Assembly (NCBI GenBank): GCA_963709395.1
Contig: CAVPWP010000009.1
Coordinates: 361,362-425,361, forward strand
Source of the DNA: CAVPWP01 sp963709395
Lineage (GTDB): Bacteria > Pseudomonadota > Alphaproteobacteria > Rhodobacterales > Rhodobacteraceae
DNA: 64,000 nt
Reading direction: 5' to 3'
Within the stretch, counting starts at the first letter, position 1. Each line of letters opens with the position of its first letter. Below are positions 1 to 8,995 of the stretch, in pieces. The translations under genes and the position numbers were made by a program. The notes under the pieces were generated by a model that searched no databases, was not told where the DNA came from, and saw only the letters and a program-made list of their open reading frames with translations.

Positions 1-204
1 GGCCTGTGCCCGGATGAGGCCGAAGCCCTTGAGGTCAGAGAGGAATTGCGCGCAACGCTTCTCGCCTGCGGGCGCTGCGACGGGCCCGGACGCTGCCTTG
101 CCTGGCAAAAGACCGCGCGCCCCGGAATGCCCCCCGCCTGCTGCGCGCGCGAGGCCTTCGCCCGCCTTGATGCCGCCTGTTCCCGCCTGCGTGACAGTGC
201 CTGA
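1..204 (+). CDS. DUF6455-like protein, C-terminal part (cut by window edge)
   Basis: The frame is open from the first base to a TGA at 202-204 and gives 67 residues without a start, so the gene begins outside the window. The peptide has paired cysteines (CGRCDGPGRC, then PPACC) followed by a REAFARLD helix. This spacing resembles the small Rhodobacteraceae DUF6455 proteins, which carry conserved Cys and a PPxxC motif. Function of that family is unknown. It converges on the hydrolase gene that ends at 214. Family assignment is by eye from the cysteine pattern only. Confidence 0.55.
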   Translation, partial: GLCPDEAEALEVREELRATLLACGRCDGPGRCLAWQKTARPGMPPACCAREAFARLDAACSRLRDSA

Positions 205-213
205 CGACGTCGG

Positions 214-960
214 TCAGGCCTCGAGAAAGGCCCGTGCTGCCGCCTCGAATTCGCGTGGCTTTTCGGCGTGAACCCAGTGGCCTGCGCCGGGGATGCTCGC
301 AAAGCGGGCCTTCGGGAACTGAGCGCGGATCAGGTCGCGGTGTTCGCGCCTCACATAGTCGCTGGTCCCGCCCGACAGGAACAACGCCGGTCCCTCGAAG
401 ATGCCGGGTGTGCCGGGCCAGCCGGTGATCGTTTCCATCTCGCGTTCGAGCGTGTCGAGGTTCAGCCGCCAGGCCTGAGCGGTGACGTCCAGAGATTGCA
501 GCAGGAACGCCCGCACGCCGGGATCACCGACATGGGCCGCAAGCTGTGCATCGGCGTCCGACCGTTTTGACACTACCGACAGGTCCACCGCACGCATGGC
601 GTCGATCATGCCCTGCTGCGAGTGGGAATAGGCGACCGGCGCGATGTCGGCGACGATCAGGCGGCGCACCCGTTCGGGCGACTGCAAGGCCAGCTGCATC
701 GCCGCCTTGCCCCCCATCGAATGGCCAAGAAAGTCCGCGGGACCGGCCACGGCACCGGAAAGGTCATCGGCCAGTTCGGGGTAGCTGTGGGTCGCCGTCC
801 AGGGACTGGCCCCATGGTTGCGCATGTCGACCGCGATCACGCGGCGACCTTGCGACAGCCGTTTCGCGATCACGCCCCAGTTCCGGCCCGAGCCGTAGAG
901 GCCGTGGGCGATGACGAGGGGCGGCCCGGCGCCGTCTCCGAAATCCTGATGTGCAAGCAT
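214..960 (-). CDS. alpha/beta-fold hydrolase (YbfF-like esterase)
   Basis: The protein is 248 residues when started at the ATG 958-960. An upstream in-frame extension lacks family similarity and overlaps the divergent gene at 1016. It shows the oxyanion segment HGLYGSGRNW, the VDMRNHGAS strand, a nucleophile elbow GHSMGGKAA and a late catalytic His in GAGHWVHAEKP, so the Ser-Asp-His triad appears complete. This architecture is that of small cytosolic YbfF-type esterases that hydrolyse short acyl esters. Substrate cannot be read from the sequence. Confidence 0.85.
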   Translation of the reverse strand: MLAHQDFGDGAGPPLVIAHGLYGSGRNWGVIAKRLSQGRRVIAVDMRNHGASPWTATHSYPELADDLSGAVAGPADFLGHSMGGKAAMQLALQSPERVRRLIVADIAPVAYSHSQQGMIDAMRAVDLSVVSKRSDADAQLAAHVGDPGVRAFLLQSLDVTAQAWRLNLDTLEREMETITGWPGTPGIFEGPALFLSGGTSDYVRREHRDLIRAQFPKARFASIPGAGHWVHAEKPREFEAAARAFLEA

Positions 961-1015
961 GGCTTCCCTTAGCCGTTGCCTTCCGGTATCGCCAGAGTAT
1001 TCCGGGGGGAAGACA

Positions 1016-1387
1016 ATGCGGGCAGACGAGTTGGACGCACGCGCGGGCGCGCTGACCGAAAAGATGGCCGAGGGGCTGGGCGTGAAGGGCCGGACGCTCG
1101 AACAGAGCGCGGCGAGGGCGGGCCGCTGGTTGCCGCGACGCATACGGAATGAAATCGCGGTGATCGCCGAGGCGCGCGCGCTGCAGGGCCACCCCAAGCT
1201 CGAGCGACAGATCGACGATGCCCGGATCGACCGCGCCTGCCGCCAGACCGCGAGCTACCTTGACGGTCTCGACCCGGCCGCCCGGCGCAGGCGCGCTGCA
1301 CTCGACATGCTCTCGCTCATCGCATTCCGGCTTTTCGTCGTTCTTTGCCTCGTGATCGCGGTGCTGATCTGGCGCGATCTCGTCTGA
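1016..1387 (+). CDS. hypothetical protein with C-terminal membrane anchor
   Basis: This is a 123-residue protein beginning at an ATG preceded by a purine-rich GGGGGGAAG segment. The first ~95 residues are charged and helical, rich in Arg and Ala. The last ~25 residues (AFRLFVVLCLVIAVLIW) form one hydrophobic helix ending in RDLV. That suggests a tail-anchored inner-membrane protein with a cytosolic helical domain. I recognise no domain. It is divergent from the hydrolase and convergent with glyA, leaving only 3 bases to the glyA stop. Confidence 0.7.
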   Translation: MRADELDARAGALTEKMAEGLGVKGRTLEQSAARAGRWLPRRIRNEIAVIAEARALQGHPKLERQIDDARIDRACRQTASYLDGLDPAARRRRAALDMLSLIAFRLFVVLCLVIAVLIWRDLV

Positions 1388-1390
1388 GGA

Positions 1391-2686
1391 TCAGAGCGAC
1401 GGATAGATCGGGAAGCGCCCGCAGAGCGCAAGCACTTCGGCCTTCACCTTGTCCTCGACCGCGCCGTTGCCGTCCTCGCCATTCGCGGCCAGGCCGTCGA
1501 CGACCTCGACGATCCACCCGCCGATCTGGCGGAACTCGGGCTCGCCGAAACCGCGCGTGGTGCCGGCGGGCGACCCAAGGCGGATCCCGCTGGTGACCAT
1601 CGGCTTCTCGGTGTCGAAGGGAATGCCGTTCTTGTTGCAGGTGATGTGCGCGCGACCCAGGGCCTTCTCGGTCGCATTGCCCTTCACGCCCTTGGGGCGC
1701 AGGTCGACCAGCAGAAGGTGGCTGTCGGTGCCGCCGGTCACAAGCTCAAGCCCGCCTTTCATCAACTGGTCGCCCATGGCCTTGGCATTGGCGATCACCT
1801 GCCGCTGGTAGGTCTTGAATTCCGGGCGCAGCGCCTCGCCGAAGGCCACGGCCTTGGCGGCGATCACATGCATCAGAGGCCCACCCTGGATGCCGGGGAA
1901 GATGGCCGAATTGACCTTCTTCGCGATATCCTCGTCATTGGTCAGGATCATTCCGCCACGCGGTCCCCGCAGGGTCTTGTGCGTTGTCGTCGTCACGACA
2001 TGGCAATGCGGGAAGGGCGACGGGTATTCGCCCGCCGCGATCAGCCCCGCGTAATGCGCCACGTCCGCCAGAAGGTAGGCGCCCACGCTGTCGGCGATCT
2101 CGCGGAAGCGCGGGAAGTCGAGCCGACGCGGGATGGCCGAACCGCCGGCGATGATCAGCTTGGGCTTATGCTCGGCGGCCAGTTCGGCGATCTGGTCGTA
2201 GTCGACCTCGAGGTCCTGCTGGCGCACGCCGTACTGGATCGCGTTGAACCATTTGCCCGACTGGTTGGGCTTCGCGCCGTGTGTGAGGTGTCCGCCGGCA
2301 TCAAGGCTCATCCCGAGGATCGTGTCGCCGGGCTGAAGAAGTGCCGTGAAGACCCCCTGGTTGGCCTGACTGCCCGAGTTCGGCTGTACGTTGGCGAAGC
2401 TGCATCCGAACAACTGGCAGGCCCGGTCGATCGCGAGGGTCTCGGCAATGTCGACATACTGGCAGCCGCCGTAGTAGCGCCGGCCCGGATAGCCCTCGGC
2501 GTACTTGTTCGTCATGACCGAGCCCTGCGCCTCCATGACCGCGGTCGAGACGATGTTCTCCGAGGCGATCAGCTCGATCTCGTCGCGCTGGCGGCCGAGC
2601 TCTTTGCCGATGGCGGCGGCGATTTCAGGATCACGCTGGGCGAGGGCTTCGGTAAAGAAGCCGGCGTCACGGTGCGGGGCGTTCAT
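1391..2686 (-). CDS. glyA: serine hydroxymethyltransferase
   Basis: A 431-residue PLP enzyme that interconverts serine and glycine while loading tetrahydrofolate with a one-carbon unit in the cytosol. The PLP-lysine motif TTTTHKTLRGPRGG is intact, as are the early ELIASEN and GYPGRRYYGG motifs. The start is the ATG at 2684-2686, which has an AGGAGAC ribosome-binding site immediately upstream; the longer in-frame extension is Arg-rich and unlike GlyA. Length matches other alphaproteobacterial GlyA. Glycine made by the nearby beta-hydroxyaspartate cycle would share this node. Confidence 0.97.
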   Translation of the reverse strand: MNAPHRDAGFFTEALAQRDPEIAAAIGKELGRQRDEIELIASENIVSTAVMEAQGSVMTNKYAEGYPGRRYYGGCQYVDIAETLAIDRACQLFGCSFANVQPNSGSQANQGVFTALLQPGDTILGMSLDAGGHLTHGAKPNQSGKWFNAIQYGVRQQDLEVDYDQIAELAAEHKPKLIIAGGSAIPRRLDFPRFREIADSVGAYLLADVAHYAGLIAAGEYPSPFPHCHVVTTTTHKTLRGPRGGMILTNDEDIAKKVNSAIFPGIQGGPLMHVIAAKAVAFGEALRPEFKTYQRQVIANAKAMGDQLMKGGLELVTGGTDSHLLLVDLRPKGVKGNATEKALGRAHITCNKNGIPFDTEKPMVTSGIRLGSPAGTTRGFGEPEFRQIGGWIVEVVDGLAANGEDGNGAVEDKVKAEVLALCGRFPIYPSL

Positions 2687-2877
2687 GGGCGTCTCCTGTT
2701 CAGTGGCGGTCTTGCGGCCTTTGCTTTGCCGTCTCATATCGCCAAATAGGGCGCGCAGAAAGCCTGCAAAGCGGCGCGCGGAGCGCCAAATGCGCCGCGC
2801 GCGTTCCGACGCGAGCCTTGTGTTTCCTTTCGGCGCGGGCGATGTCTTGTCGCGAACGGCGACGGCGGAATGGGCGC

Positions 2878-3639
2878 ATGGCGGCAAAAATCGCTTTCCG
2901 GGCAAGCACATCGGAGGTCGCACAGGCGGCTTGCAAGACGCTTGTGGAGCGGTACGGCGACACGCCCGTCGAGGACGCCGATGTGATCGTTGTGCTGGGC
3001 GGGGACGGTTTCATGCTCGAGACGCTGAACGACACGATCCTTCTCGACACGCCGGTCTACGGGATGAACCGTGGCACCATCGGGTTCCTGATGAATGACT
3101 ATGCCGAGGACGGGTTGCCCGAACGCCTGGCCGCCGCCGAGGAAGCCAAGATCAACCCGCTGCACATGCGCGCCGGAACCGCCGACGGCAAGGTGCACGA
3201 GGCGCTGGCGATCAACGAGGTCTCGCTTCTGCGCGCGGGGCCTCAGGCCGCGCGTCTGCGCATCTCGGTCGATGGCCGGACACGGATGGAAGAACTGGTC
3301 TGCGACGGGGCGCTTCTGTCCACGCCCGCGGGATCGACCGCCTACAACTACTCGGCGCACGGCCCGATCCTTCCCATCGGCTCGGAAGTTCTGGCGCTGA
3401 CCGCGATGGCGGCGTTTCGTCCGCGCCGCTGGCGTGGTGCGCTTCTGCCCAAGACAGCACTTGTGCGCTTCGACATCCTCGACCCCGAGAAACGCCCGGT
3501 GATGGCGGATGCGGATAGCCGTTCGGTGCGTGACGTTCTCTGGGTCGAGGTGCACAGCGACGCGAGCGTGACGCACCGCCTGCTGTTCGATCCCGGTCAC
3601 GGTCTCGAAGAGCGGTTGCTGCGCGAGCAGTTCACCTGA
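2878..3639 (+). CDS. nadK: NAD kinase
   Basis: A 253-residue NAD kinase that phosphorylates NAD to NADP. The nucleotide-binding GGDGF motif is at residues 41-45, NRGTIGFL follows, and the substrate loop TPAGSTAYNYSAHGP is complete. The chosen ATG gives the short N-terminus typical of Rhodobacteraceae NadK, which lacks the usual long leader. It is divergent from glyA and followed after 25 bp by dgkA on the same strand, so the two may be cotranscribed. Confidence 0.93.
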   Translation: MAAKIAFRASTSEVAQAACKTLVERYGDTPVEDADVIVVLGGDGFMLETLNDTILLDTPVYGMNRGTIGFLMNDYAEDGLPERLAAAEEAKINPLHMRAGTADGKVHEALAINEVSLLRAGPQAARLRISVDGRTRMEELVCDGALLSTPAGSTAYNYSAHGPILPIGSEVLALTAMAAFRPRRWRGALLPKTALVRFDILDPEKRPVMADADSRSVRDVLWVEVHSDASVTHRLLFDPGHGLEERLLREQFT

Positions 3640-3664
3640 CACATCGCGAAATCGACGAGGGGCC

Positions 3665-4069
3665 ATGGCCGAGGACGGCGAACCAGAGCGAAATGCGGGC
3701 GGCACGGGTGTCGTCCATTTTCTCCGCCGTCTGCGGGTGCGCACGATCTGGTCGTGGCACGGCGTCAGCGATGCCTGGCGAACCGAGCATTCCTTTCGTT
3801 CCTGGGTCTGGGCAAATCTTGTCTCGGCGGCACTGGCGCTGGCGCTGCCGCTTGAACCGGCCGAGCGCGCGGTGATCCTTGCGCTCGGGGTTCTGGTGAT
3901 TGCGTTCGAGCTTGTGAACACGGCCATCGAGCGCGCCGTCGATCGCATCTCGACCGAAGAGCATCCGCTGTCCAAACAGGCAAAGGATGCGGCCAGCGCG
4001 GGCGTGGCGATCGCCGCGATTGCGGTCGGCGTGGCCTGGGTGGTGGTTCTGGCGGGACTTCTGGCCTGA
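3665..4069 (+). CDS. dgkA: diacylglycerol kinase
   Basis: A 134-residue small integral-membrane DgkA. An amphipathic N-terminus (SWHGVSDAWRTEHSFR) precedes about three hydrophobic helices. The conserved catalytic stretch FELVNTAIERAVDRI contains the Glu/Asn residues of the family, and the following EEHPLSKQAKDAASAGV matches the DgkA signature. The enzyme recycles diacylglycerol to phosphatidic acid in the inner membrane. It carries an N-terminal extension of ~15 polar residues relative to the enterobacterial protein. Confidence 0.93.
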   Translation: MAEDGEPERNAGGTGVVHFLRRLRVRTIWSWHGVSDAWRTEHSFRSWVWANLVSAALALALPLEPAERAVILALGVLVIAFELVNTAIERAVDRISTEEHPLSKQAKDAASAGVAIAAIAVGVAWVVVLAGLLA

Positions 4070-4090
4070 CCACTCAGATAGTCTGGCCAC

Positions 4091-5458
4091 TCAGACGCGC
4101 CGCCCCCAGAGGTCGTATTCGCCCGCTTCCTCGACCTCGACCGCGACGATGTCTCCGGGGGCAAGCCCCTCGAAACCCTCGTCGATGAAGAGGTTGCCGT
4201 CGATCTCGGGCGCGTCGGCCTTCGTGCGGCAGGTCGCCGCCTCGGCATCGACCTCGTCGACGATCACCTCGATCCGGGTTCCGACCTTCGCGGCGAGCTT
4301 CGCTTCGGAAATCGCCTGCGCCTTTTCCATGAAGCGGTGCCAGCGGTCGTCCTTGACCTCGTCCGGCACATGGTCGGGCAGAGCGTTCGACCGGGCGCCC
4401 GCGACATTTTCATAGCGAAAGCAGCCAACCCGGTCGAGCTGCGCCACGTCCAGCCAGTCGAGAAGGGTCTGGAACTCGGCCTCGGTCTCGCCGGGATACC
4501 CCACGATGAAGGTCGAGCGCAGGGTGATCTCGGGACAGATCGACCGCCATTCGGCGATCCGGTCGAGCGTCCGTTCCGCCGCCGCCGGACGCGCCATGCG
4601 GCGCAATGTGTCGGGATGGGCGTGCTGGAACGGGATGTCGAGGTAGGGCAGCACAAGCCCTTCGGCCATCAGCGGGATCAGGTCGCGGACATGGGGGTAG
4701 GGGTAGACATAGTGCAGCCGAACCCAGGCTCCGAGCGCACCGAGGTCGCGGGCCAGATCGGTGATGTGGGCGCGATGCCCCCGGTCCTCGGCATGGCGGA
4801 TATCGACGCCGTAGGCCGAGGTGTCCTGGCTGATGACCAGAAGCTCCTTCACGCCCGCCTCGACCAGCTTTTCGGCCTCGCGGACGATGGCATGGGCTGG
4901 GCGGCTGGCTAGCTTTCCGCGCATGTCGGGGATGATGCAGAAGCGGCAGGTGTGATTGCAGCCTTCCGAGATCTTCAGATAGCTGTAGTGCCGCGGCGTC
5001 AGGCTGACGCCCGAGGCCGGCAGGAGGTCGATGAACGGGTCGGGCGCGGGCGGGACGGCGGCGTGGACGGCGTCAAGCACCGCCTCGTATTGCTGCGGTC
5101 CGGTCACGGCCAGCACCTTGGGGTGCGCGCCGGTGATGTATTCGGGCTCGGCCCCCAGACAGCCGGTGACGATCACGCGGCCGTTTTCCTGCAGGGCTTC
5201 GCCGATCGCCTCGAGGCTTTCGGCCTTGGCGCTGTCGAGGAAGCCGCAGGTGTTCACGATCACGGCCTCGGCGCCGGCGTAGTCGGGGCTGATGGCATAG
5301 CCTTCGGCACGCAGGCGCGTCAGGATCCGCTCGCTGTCGACAAGCGCCTTCGGGCAGCCAAGGCTGACCATGCCGATGGTCGGCTGGCCGGGGCGGCGCG
5401 TCTCGGGGACGGCCGCGCGGGCAAGGTCGGGGCGCAGGTCGGGCGGGTTCTGGGTCAT
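4091..5458 (-). CDS. rimO: ribosomal protein S12 methylthiotransferase
   Basis: A 455-residue radical-SAM enzyme that methylthiolates an Asp of ribosomal protein S12. The N-terminal UPF0004 domain has cluster cysteines C35, C71 and C100. The radical-SAM CxxxCxxC motif is EGCNHTCRFC (C167, C171, C174), and a C-terminal TRAM-like segment (IEVIVDEVDAEAATCRTKAD onward) ends the protein. Length and domain order match RimO. The absence of an extra tRNA-type motif and the PYLDIPFQHA segment favour RimO over MiaB. Convergent with dgkA. Confidence 0.96.
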   Translation of the reverse strand: MTQNPPDLRPDLARAAVPETRRPGQPTIGMVSLGCPKALVDSERILTRLRAEGYAISPDYAGAEAVIVNTCGFLDSAKAESLEAIGEALQENGRVIVTGCLGAEPEYITGAHPKVLAVTGPQQYEAVLDAVHAAVPPAPDPFIDLLPASGVSLTPRHYSYLKISEGCNHTCRFCIIPDMRGKLASRPAHAIVREAEKLVEAGVKELLVISQDTSAYGVDIRHAEDRGHRAHITDLARDLGALGAWVRLHYVYPYPHVRDLIPLMAEGLVLPYLDIPFQHAHPDTLRRMARPAAAERTLDRIAEWRSICPEITLRSTFIVGYPGETEAEFQTLLDWLDVAQLDRVGCFRYENVAGARSNALPDHVPDEVKDDRWHRFMEKAQAISEAKLAAKVGTRIEVIVDEVDAEAATCRTKADAPEIDGNLFIDEGFEGLAPGDIVAVEVEEAGEYDLWGRRV

Positions 5459-5592
5459 GACGGCGCCCTATACGTCAGCCGGGGCGCGGGGGGAAGCGGC
5501 GGAATTCTGCCGACGCCCGCGCATGCCGCTTGTCGGATTCGCGAAACCGGCGCTAGCGTCCCGCGCAACGAGGCAAAGAACAGGCAGACCCC

Positions 5593-6084
5593 ATGCACCG
5601 AACGCTCCGCCGCCTGAGTGGGCTTTTCCTGGCGGTCGCTCTTGCCGCGTGCAGCACATCCGAGCCGGCGACGCGCGCCGCTCCCCAGGCGCTCTATCCC
5701 GGGGAAAGCATGGAAATCCGGGCGCTCGTGAACCAGTACGCCGATTATTACGGGGTGCCGCGATCGCTTGTGCACCGGGTGATCCAGCGCGAAAGCGACT
5801 ATCGGCCGCACGCCCGCAACGGCCCCTATTTCGGGATGATGCAGATCCTGCCCGAAACCGCGCAGACCATGGGCTTTCGCGGCGCGCCGGGTGATCTTCT
5901 CGATGCGGAAACCAACCTGAGGTACTCGGTAAAATACCTGCGCGGGGCCTGGCTCCTGTCCGGCGGAGACGAGGCAGGAGCGGTAAGCCGGTATGCGCGC
6001 GGCTACTACTACGAGGCGCGCGACCGCTGCATGCTGGTCGAGACCGGGCTGCGGGACCGCGAGATCGCGCGGCAGTGTCGATAG
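5593..6084 (+). CDS. lytic transglycosylase lipoprotein (SLT domain)
   Basis: A 163-residue protein with a lipoprotein signal (basic start, hydrophobic core, lipobox LAAC at about residues 17-20) and a single transglycosylase SLT domain. The catalytic glutamate sits in RVIQRESDY, followed by FGMMQILPETAQTMG and NLRYSVKYL, the usual family blocks. It should cleave peptidoglycan glycan strands at the outer-membrane face, releasing 1,6-anhydro products. It starts 134 bp upstream-divergent from rimO. Confidence 0.92.
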   Translation: MHRTLRRLSGLFLAVALAACSTSEPATRAAPQALYPGESMEIRALVNQYADYYGVPRSLVHRVIQRESDYRPHARNGPYFGMMQILPETAQTMGFRGAPGDLLDAETNLRYSVKYLRGAWLLSGGDEAGAVSRYARGYYYEARDRCMLVETGLRDREIARQCR

Positions 6085-6219
6085 GGCCGCGCCGGATCGT
6101 GGCCGGGTCCCTGGCCAAGTCTTGAAATCGAAGCGAAATCTGCCAATCCTGCTATCCGTATGGAACAGCGTCCGCCGCGCGATTCCCGCGCCGGATGTCG
6201 AAGGGGCGAGAGACGGTTG

Positions 6220-7213
6220 ATGACCACGATCAGACAGGCGACCATACCCTATTGCGAAAAGGACGACCGGGTCGGCCTTCTGAGCTATTTCGGGTCGTTC
6301 GCCGCGTATTTCGCCACCCTTTGGCTCGCGCTGACCTATGCCCATGTCTGGTGGATCGTGGCGCCGCTCATCGTGGTGAACGCCTTCGCCGGGGTGCGGC
6401 TCTATGTGCTTCAGCACGACTGCGGGCACCATTCGCTTTTCGCCCGGAAGGCATGGAACGACTGGGCCGGTTATGGCCTGTCGACCTTCACCCTGACGCC
6501 CTACAAGGCGATGCAGGTCAACCACAACACGCATCACGCGCATCTGGGCAACCTCGATCACCGTGACTCGGGCGAGATCCATACGATGACCGTGCGCGAG
6601 TGGGAGACTGCCGGGTTCTGGAACCGGCTTGCCTACCGGATCTATCGTAATCCGCTGTTTCTTCTGCCGGTCGGCGGTGTCTTCACCTACCTGCTGCGCT
6701 ATCGCTGGCCCAAGAACGCGGGCCACGTCGGCTGGAAAGGCGTGATGGCGCACAACCTTGCGCTGGTGGTCTGGGTCGGGCTGATCTGGATGGGCTGGGG
6801 TCTTGACGGGTCTCTTCGTCTGGCTGGGCACGGTGGCGGTGGCCGGCGTGATCGGCGTGTTCCTGGTCTACCTGCAGCACAATTTCGAGGACACCTGGTG
6901 GGACCGCAAGCCGGACCTCAGCATCGAGAAGGCGGCGCTTCAGGGATCCTCGGCGCTGGACCTCGGCTGGTGGTGGGATCTGGGCACCTGCAACATCGCC
7001 TATCACGACCTGCACCATTTCAACCCGCGCATCCCGAGCTACCGGCTGCGCAAGTGCCATCGCGATCTGCGCGGGCCTTTCGAATTGCGCACCATCGAAT
7101 GGCCCGAGGCGATCCGGTCGTTCCGTCTCAAGCTTTGGGACGAAGAGGCGCAGCGCCTCGTGCCCTTCCCGAAGGAAGGGCGGCAGGTTCAGGCGACGGT
7201 TCCGGCCGAGTAA
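6220..7213 (+). CDS. fatty acid desaturase (single-base frameshift)
   Basis: The reconstructed ~330-residue membrane desaturase has all three histidine boxes: HDCGHHSLF, NHNTHHAHLGN and YHDLHHFNPRIPSYRL, which bind the di-iron centre. Hydrophobic helices separate the boxes. The reading frame breaks at the G run 6797-6800. The first part reads to WMGWG and the second continues as LTGLFVWLGTVAV in another frame; one extra G would join them. Because both halves are fully conserved, a sequencing error or very recent mutation is more likely than an old pseudogene. The start is the ATG that gives MTTIRQATIPYCEKDD. Substrate (lipid-linked or free acyl) is not evident. Confidence 0.85.
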
Positions 7214-7217
7214 GGTG

Positions 7218-7778
7218 TCACCGCCGCCGGTCTCGGCGGCTCGACATCGGCTGGAAGGCGACGCTCACATGCGCTTCGCAATAGGGTTTTCCGGGCTGCA
7301 CGGGCAGACCGCAGAACCAGAAATCATCCGTCGCAGGATCGCCGATGGGCCATTTGCAGGTCCGTTCGGTCAATTCCATCAGCGTGATGCGCTTTGCCTT
7401 CTTCTCGACCTCGCGGACCGAGGCCAGCGCCTCGGGACTGATCTCGTTGGCCGAGGGTTGCGGCGGCAGCGGCTGTCCGGCCGTGATCACGGGCTTGCGC
7501 GGTACCGGCGCGTGCGACGTGATGCGCGTCTCGTCCGGCTTGGGTTCGGGTCGGGCGGCGGCGGGTTTCGCCGGCTGCACCGGCTCGGGCTTGGCGGATT
7601 TGGTCTCGGGCGCCTTGGCGGGCGCCGCGCCTGAGCGGTTCGACAGCCCAAGCCGATGAACCTTGCCGATCACCGCGTTGCGCGTCACCCCGCCGAGTTC
7701 CTTGGCGATCTGGCTGGCCGACTGGCCTTCGGTCCACATCTTCTTGAGCTGCTCGACCCGTTCATCCGTCCAGGACAT
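7218..7778 (-). CDS. gcrA: GcrA family cell-cycle regulator
   Basis: A 186-residue GcrA homologue. The N-terminus MSWTDERVEQLKKMW, then SASQIAKELGGVTRNAVIGK, is the signature helix-turn-helix that binds methylated GANTC promoters. A long Ala/Pro/Lys linker follows, and the C-terminal cysteine block (TCKWPIGD, FCGLP, YCEAH) is the sigma-70-interacting domain. The ATG at 7776-7778 begins exactly at the family N-terminus. GcrA with CcrM controls the alphaproteobacterial cell cycle. It is convergent with the desaturase. Confidence 0.95.
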   Translation of the reverse strand: MSWTDERVEQLKKMWTEGQSASQIAKELGGVTRNAVIGKVHRLGLSNRSGAAPAKAPETKSAKPEPVQPAKPAAARPEPKPDETRITSHAPVPRKPVITAGQPLPPQPSANEISPEALASVREVEKKAKRITLMELTERTCKWPIGDPATDDFWFCGLPVQPGKPYCEAHVSVAFQPMSSRRDRRR

Positions 7779-7901
7779 GAATTTTCCTTGGCTCAGGCCC
7801 CGCGCGCACCAGGCGGCGGGGCTTGTCAATCTTGCGAAGCCTCTATTCTAGTCACGGTGGGCCGAGTTACAAGCGGCCCCGGAGCAAAAGGGGCAGGCCG
7901 C

Positions 7902-8717
7902 ATGGCAGATGGCACAGGCGGATTCGTGGAAATGGGCGCGCGGCGCTTCGGACGCTGGAACAGCCTGGGACTCTACACGCTGGCCGAACGCGAGATCCGG
8001 CGCTTTCTCAATGTCTGGACGCAGACATTGCTGGCGCCGCTGGCCACGGCGGGCCTTTTTCTCGCGGTCTTCGCCCTGGCCATCGGACCGGCGCGCGGCG
8101 ACGTGATGGGGGTGCCGTTCCTGCAATTCCTTGCCCCGGGGATCCTGATGATGACCGTGATCCAGAACGCCTTCGCCAATACCTCGTCCTCGATCGTTGT
8201 CTCGAAGGTGCAGGGCAACATCGTGGATACGCTGATGCCGCCCCTGTCGCCGGCCGAGCTTGTGGCGGGCTATGTTGCGGGGGGCGTCGCGCGCGGCGTG
8301 CTGGTGGCGGTGACGACGGGTGTCGTCATGCTTGTCGTGACCGGCTCGGGGCTGGCGCATCCGGTCTGGGCGCTTCTTTTCGTGGTGCTGGGGGCCGCGA
8401 TGCTGTCGGGGCTGGGGATCGTGGCGGCGATCTTTGCCGAGAAGTTCGATCAGATGGCGGCGATCACCAACTTCATCGTGACCCCGCTCGCCTTCCTGTC
8501 GGGAACATTCTACTCGATCGAAAGCCTGCCCGACACGATGCAGCGGCTCATACACGTCAACCCGGTCTTCTACCTGATCGACGGGCTGCGCTATGGCACG
8601 ATCGGCACCTCGGACAGCTCGCCGTGGCTTGGGCTTGCGGTCTGCACCGGGGCCACGGCGGCAATTCTGGCACTGTGCTGGCACTGGTTCCGCATCGGGT
8701 ACCGGATGAAGCCGTGA
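7902..8717 (+). CDS. ABC-2 type transporter permease
   Basis: A 271-residue permease with about six hydrophobic segments and the ABC-2 pattern, including a conserved FLSGTFYSIESLP loop and NPVFYLIDGLRYG near the C-terminus. These are typical of NodJ/YadH-like exporter permeases. The partner ATPase is not adjacent. The start at ATG 7902 gives MADGTGGFVEMG before the first helix. Substrate is unknown; such systems export polysaccharides, lipids or drugs. It is divergent from gcrA. Confidence 0.88.
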   Translation: MADGTGGFVEMGARRFGRWNSLGLYTLAEREIRRFLNVWTQTLLAPLATAGLFLAVFALAIGPARGDVMGVPFLQFLAPGILMMTVIQNAFANTSSSIVVSKVQGNIVDTLMPPLSPAELVAGYVAGGVARGVLVAVTTGVVMLVVTGSGLAHPVWALLFVVLGAAMLSGLGIVAAIFAEKFDQMAAITNFIVTPLAFLSGTFYSIESLPDTMQRLIHVNPVFYLIDGLRYGTIGTSDSSPWLGLAVCTGATAAILALCWHWFRIGYRMKP

Positions 8718-8995
8718 CGCGGCAGAGATAGGACCGGCGCCTGCGGCCCGATGCCTCCGGCGGAAGCATTTCCCAAGAGAAAAAGCAGGGGTGTCTTTGG
8801 AGAGGCTGGACAGACGCGAAGCGGCGGGGTATCCGCGCCGCATGATCACCCGGCCCGCACATATCCGCCGCCACCGACGCTGAAACTTCAGCGCGAGATC
8901 ACCTGCGCCCAACGGCGCGCCCTTACATCCCGAAATCGTTGACTTGGCCGTCCGCCGCTGGCACCCCTACGGCCTGCCCATGAAGGACCGATACC
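8718..8995. other. intergenic stretch before argD
   Basis: This 278-bp gap between the permease and argD has no recognisable gene. It probably contains the argD promoter, but I could not single out convincing -35/-10 boxes. Confidence 0.4.

Noticed and set aside
2687..2877. Glycine riboswitch upstream of glyA
   Set aside because: The 190-bp glyA-nadK gap shows no tandem aptamer-like conserved segments that I can recognise.
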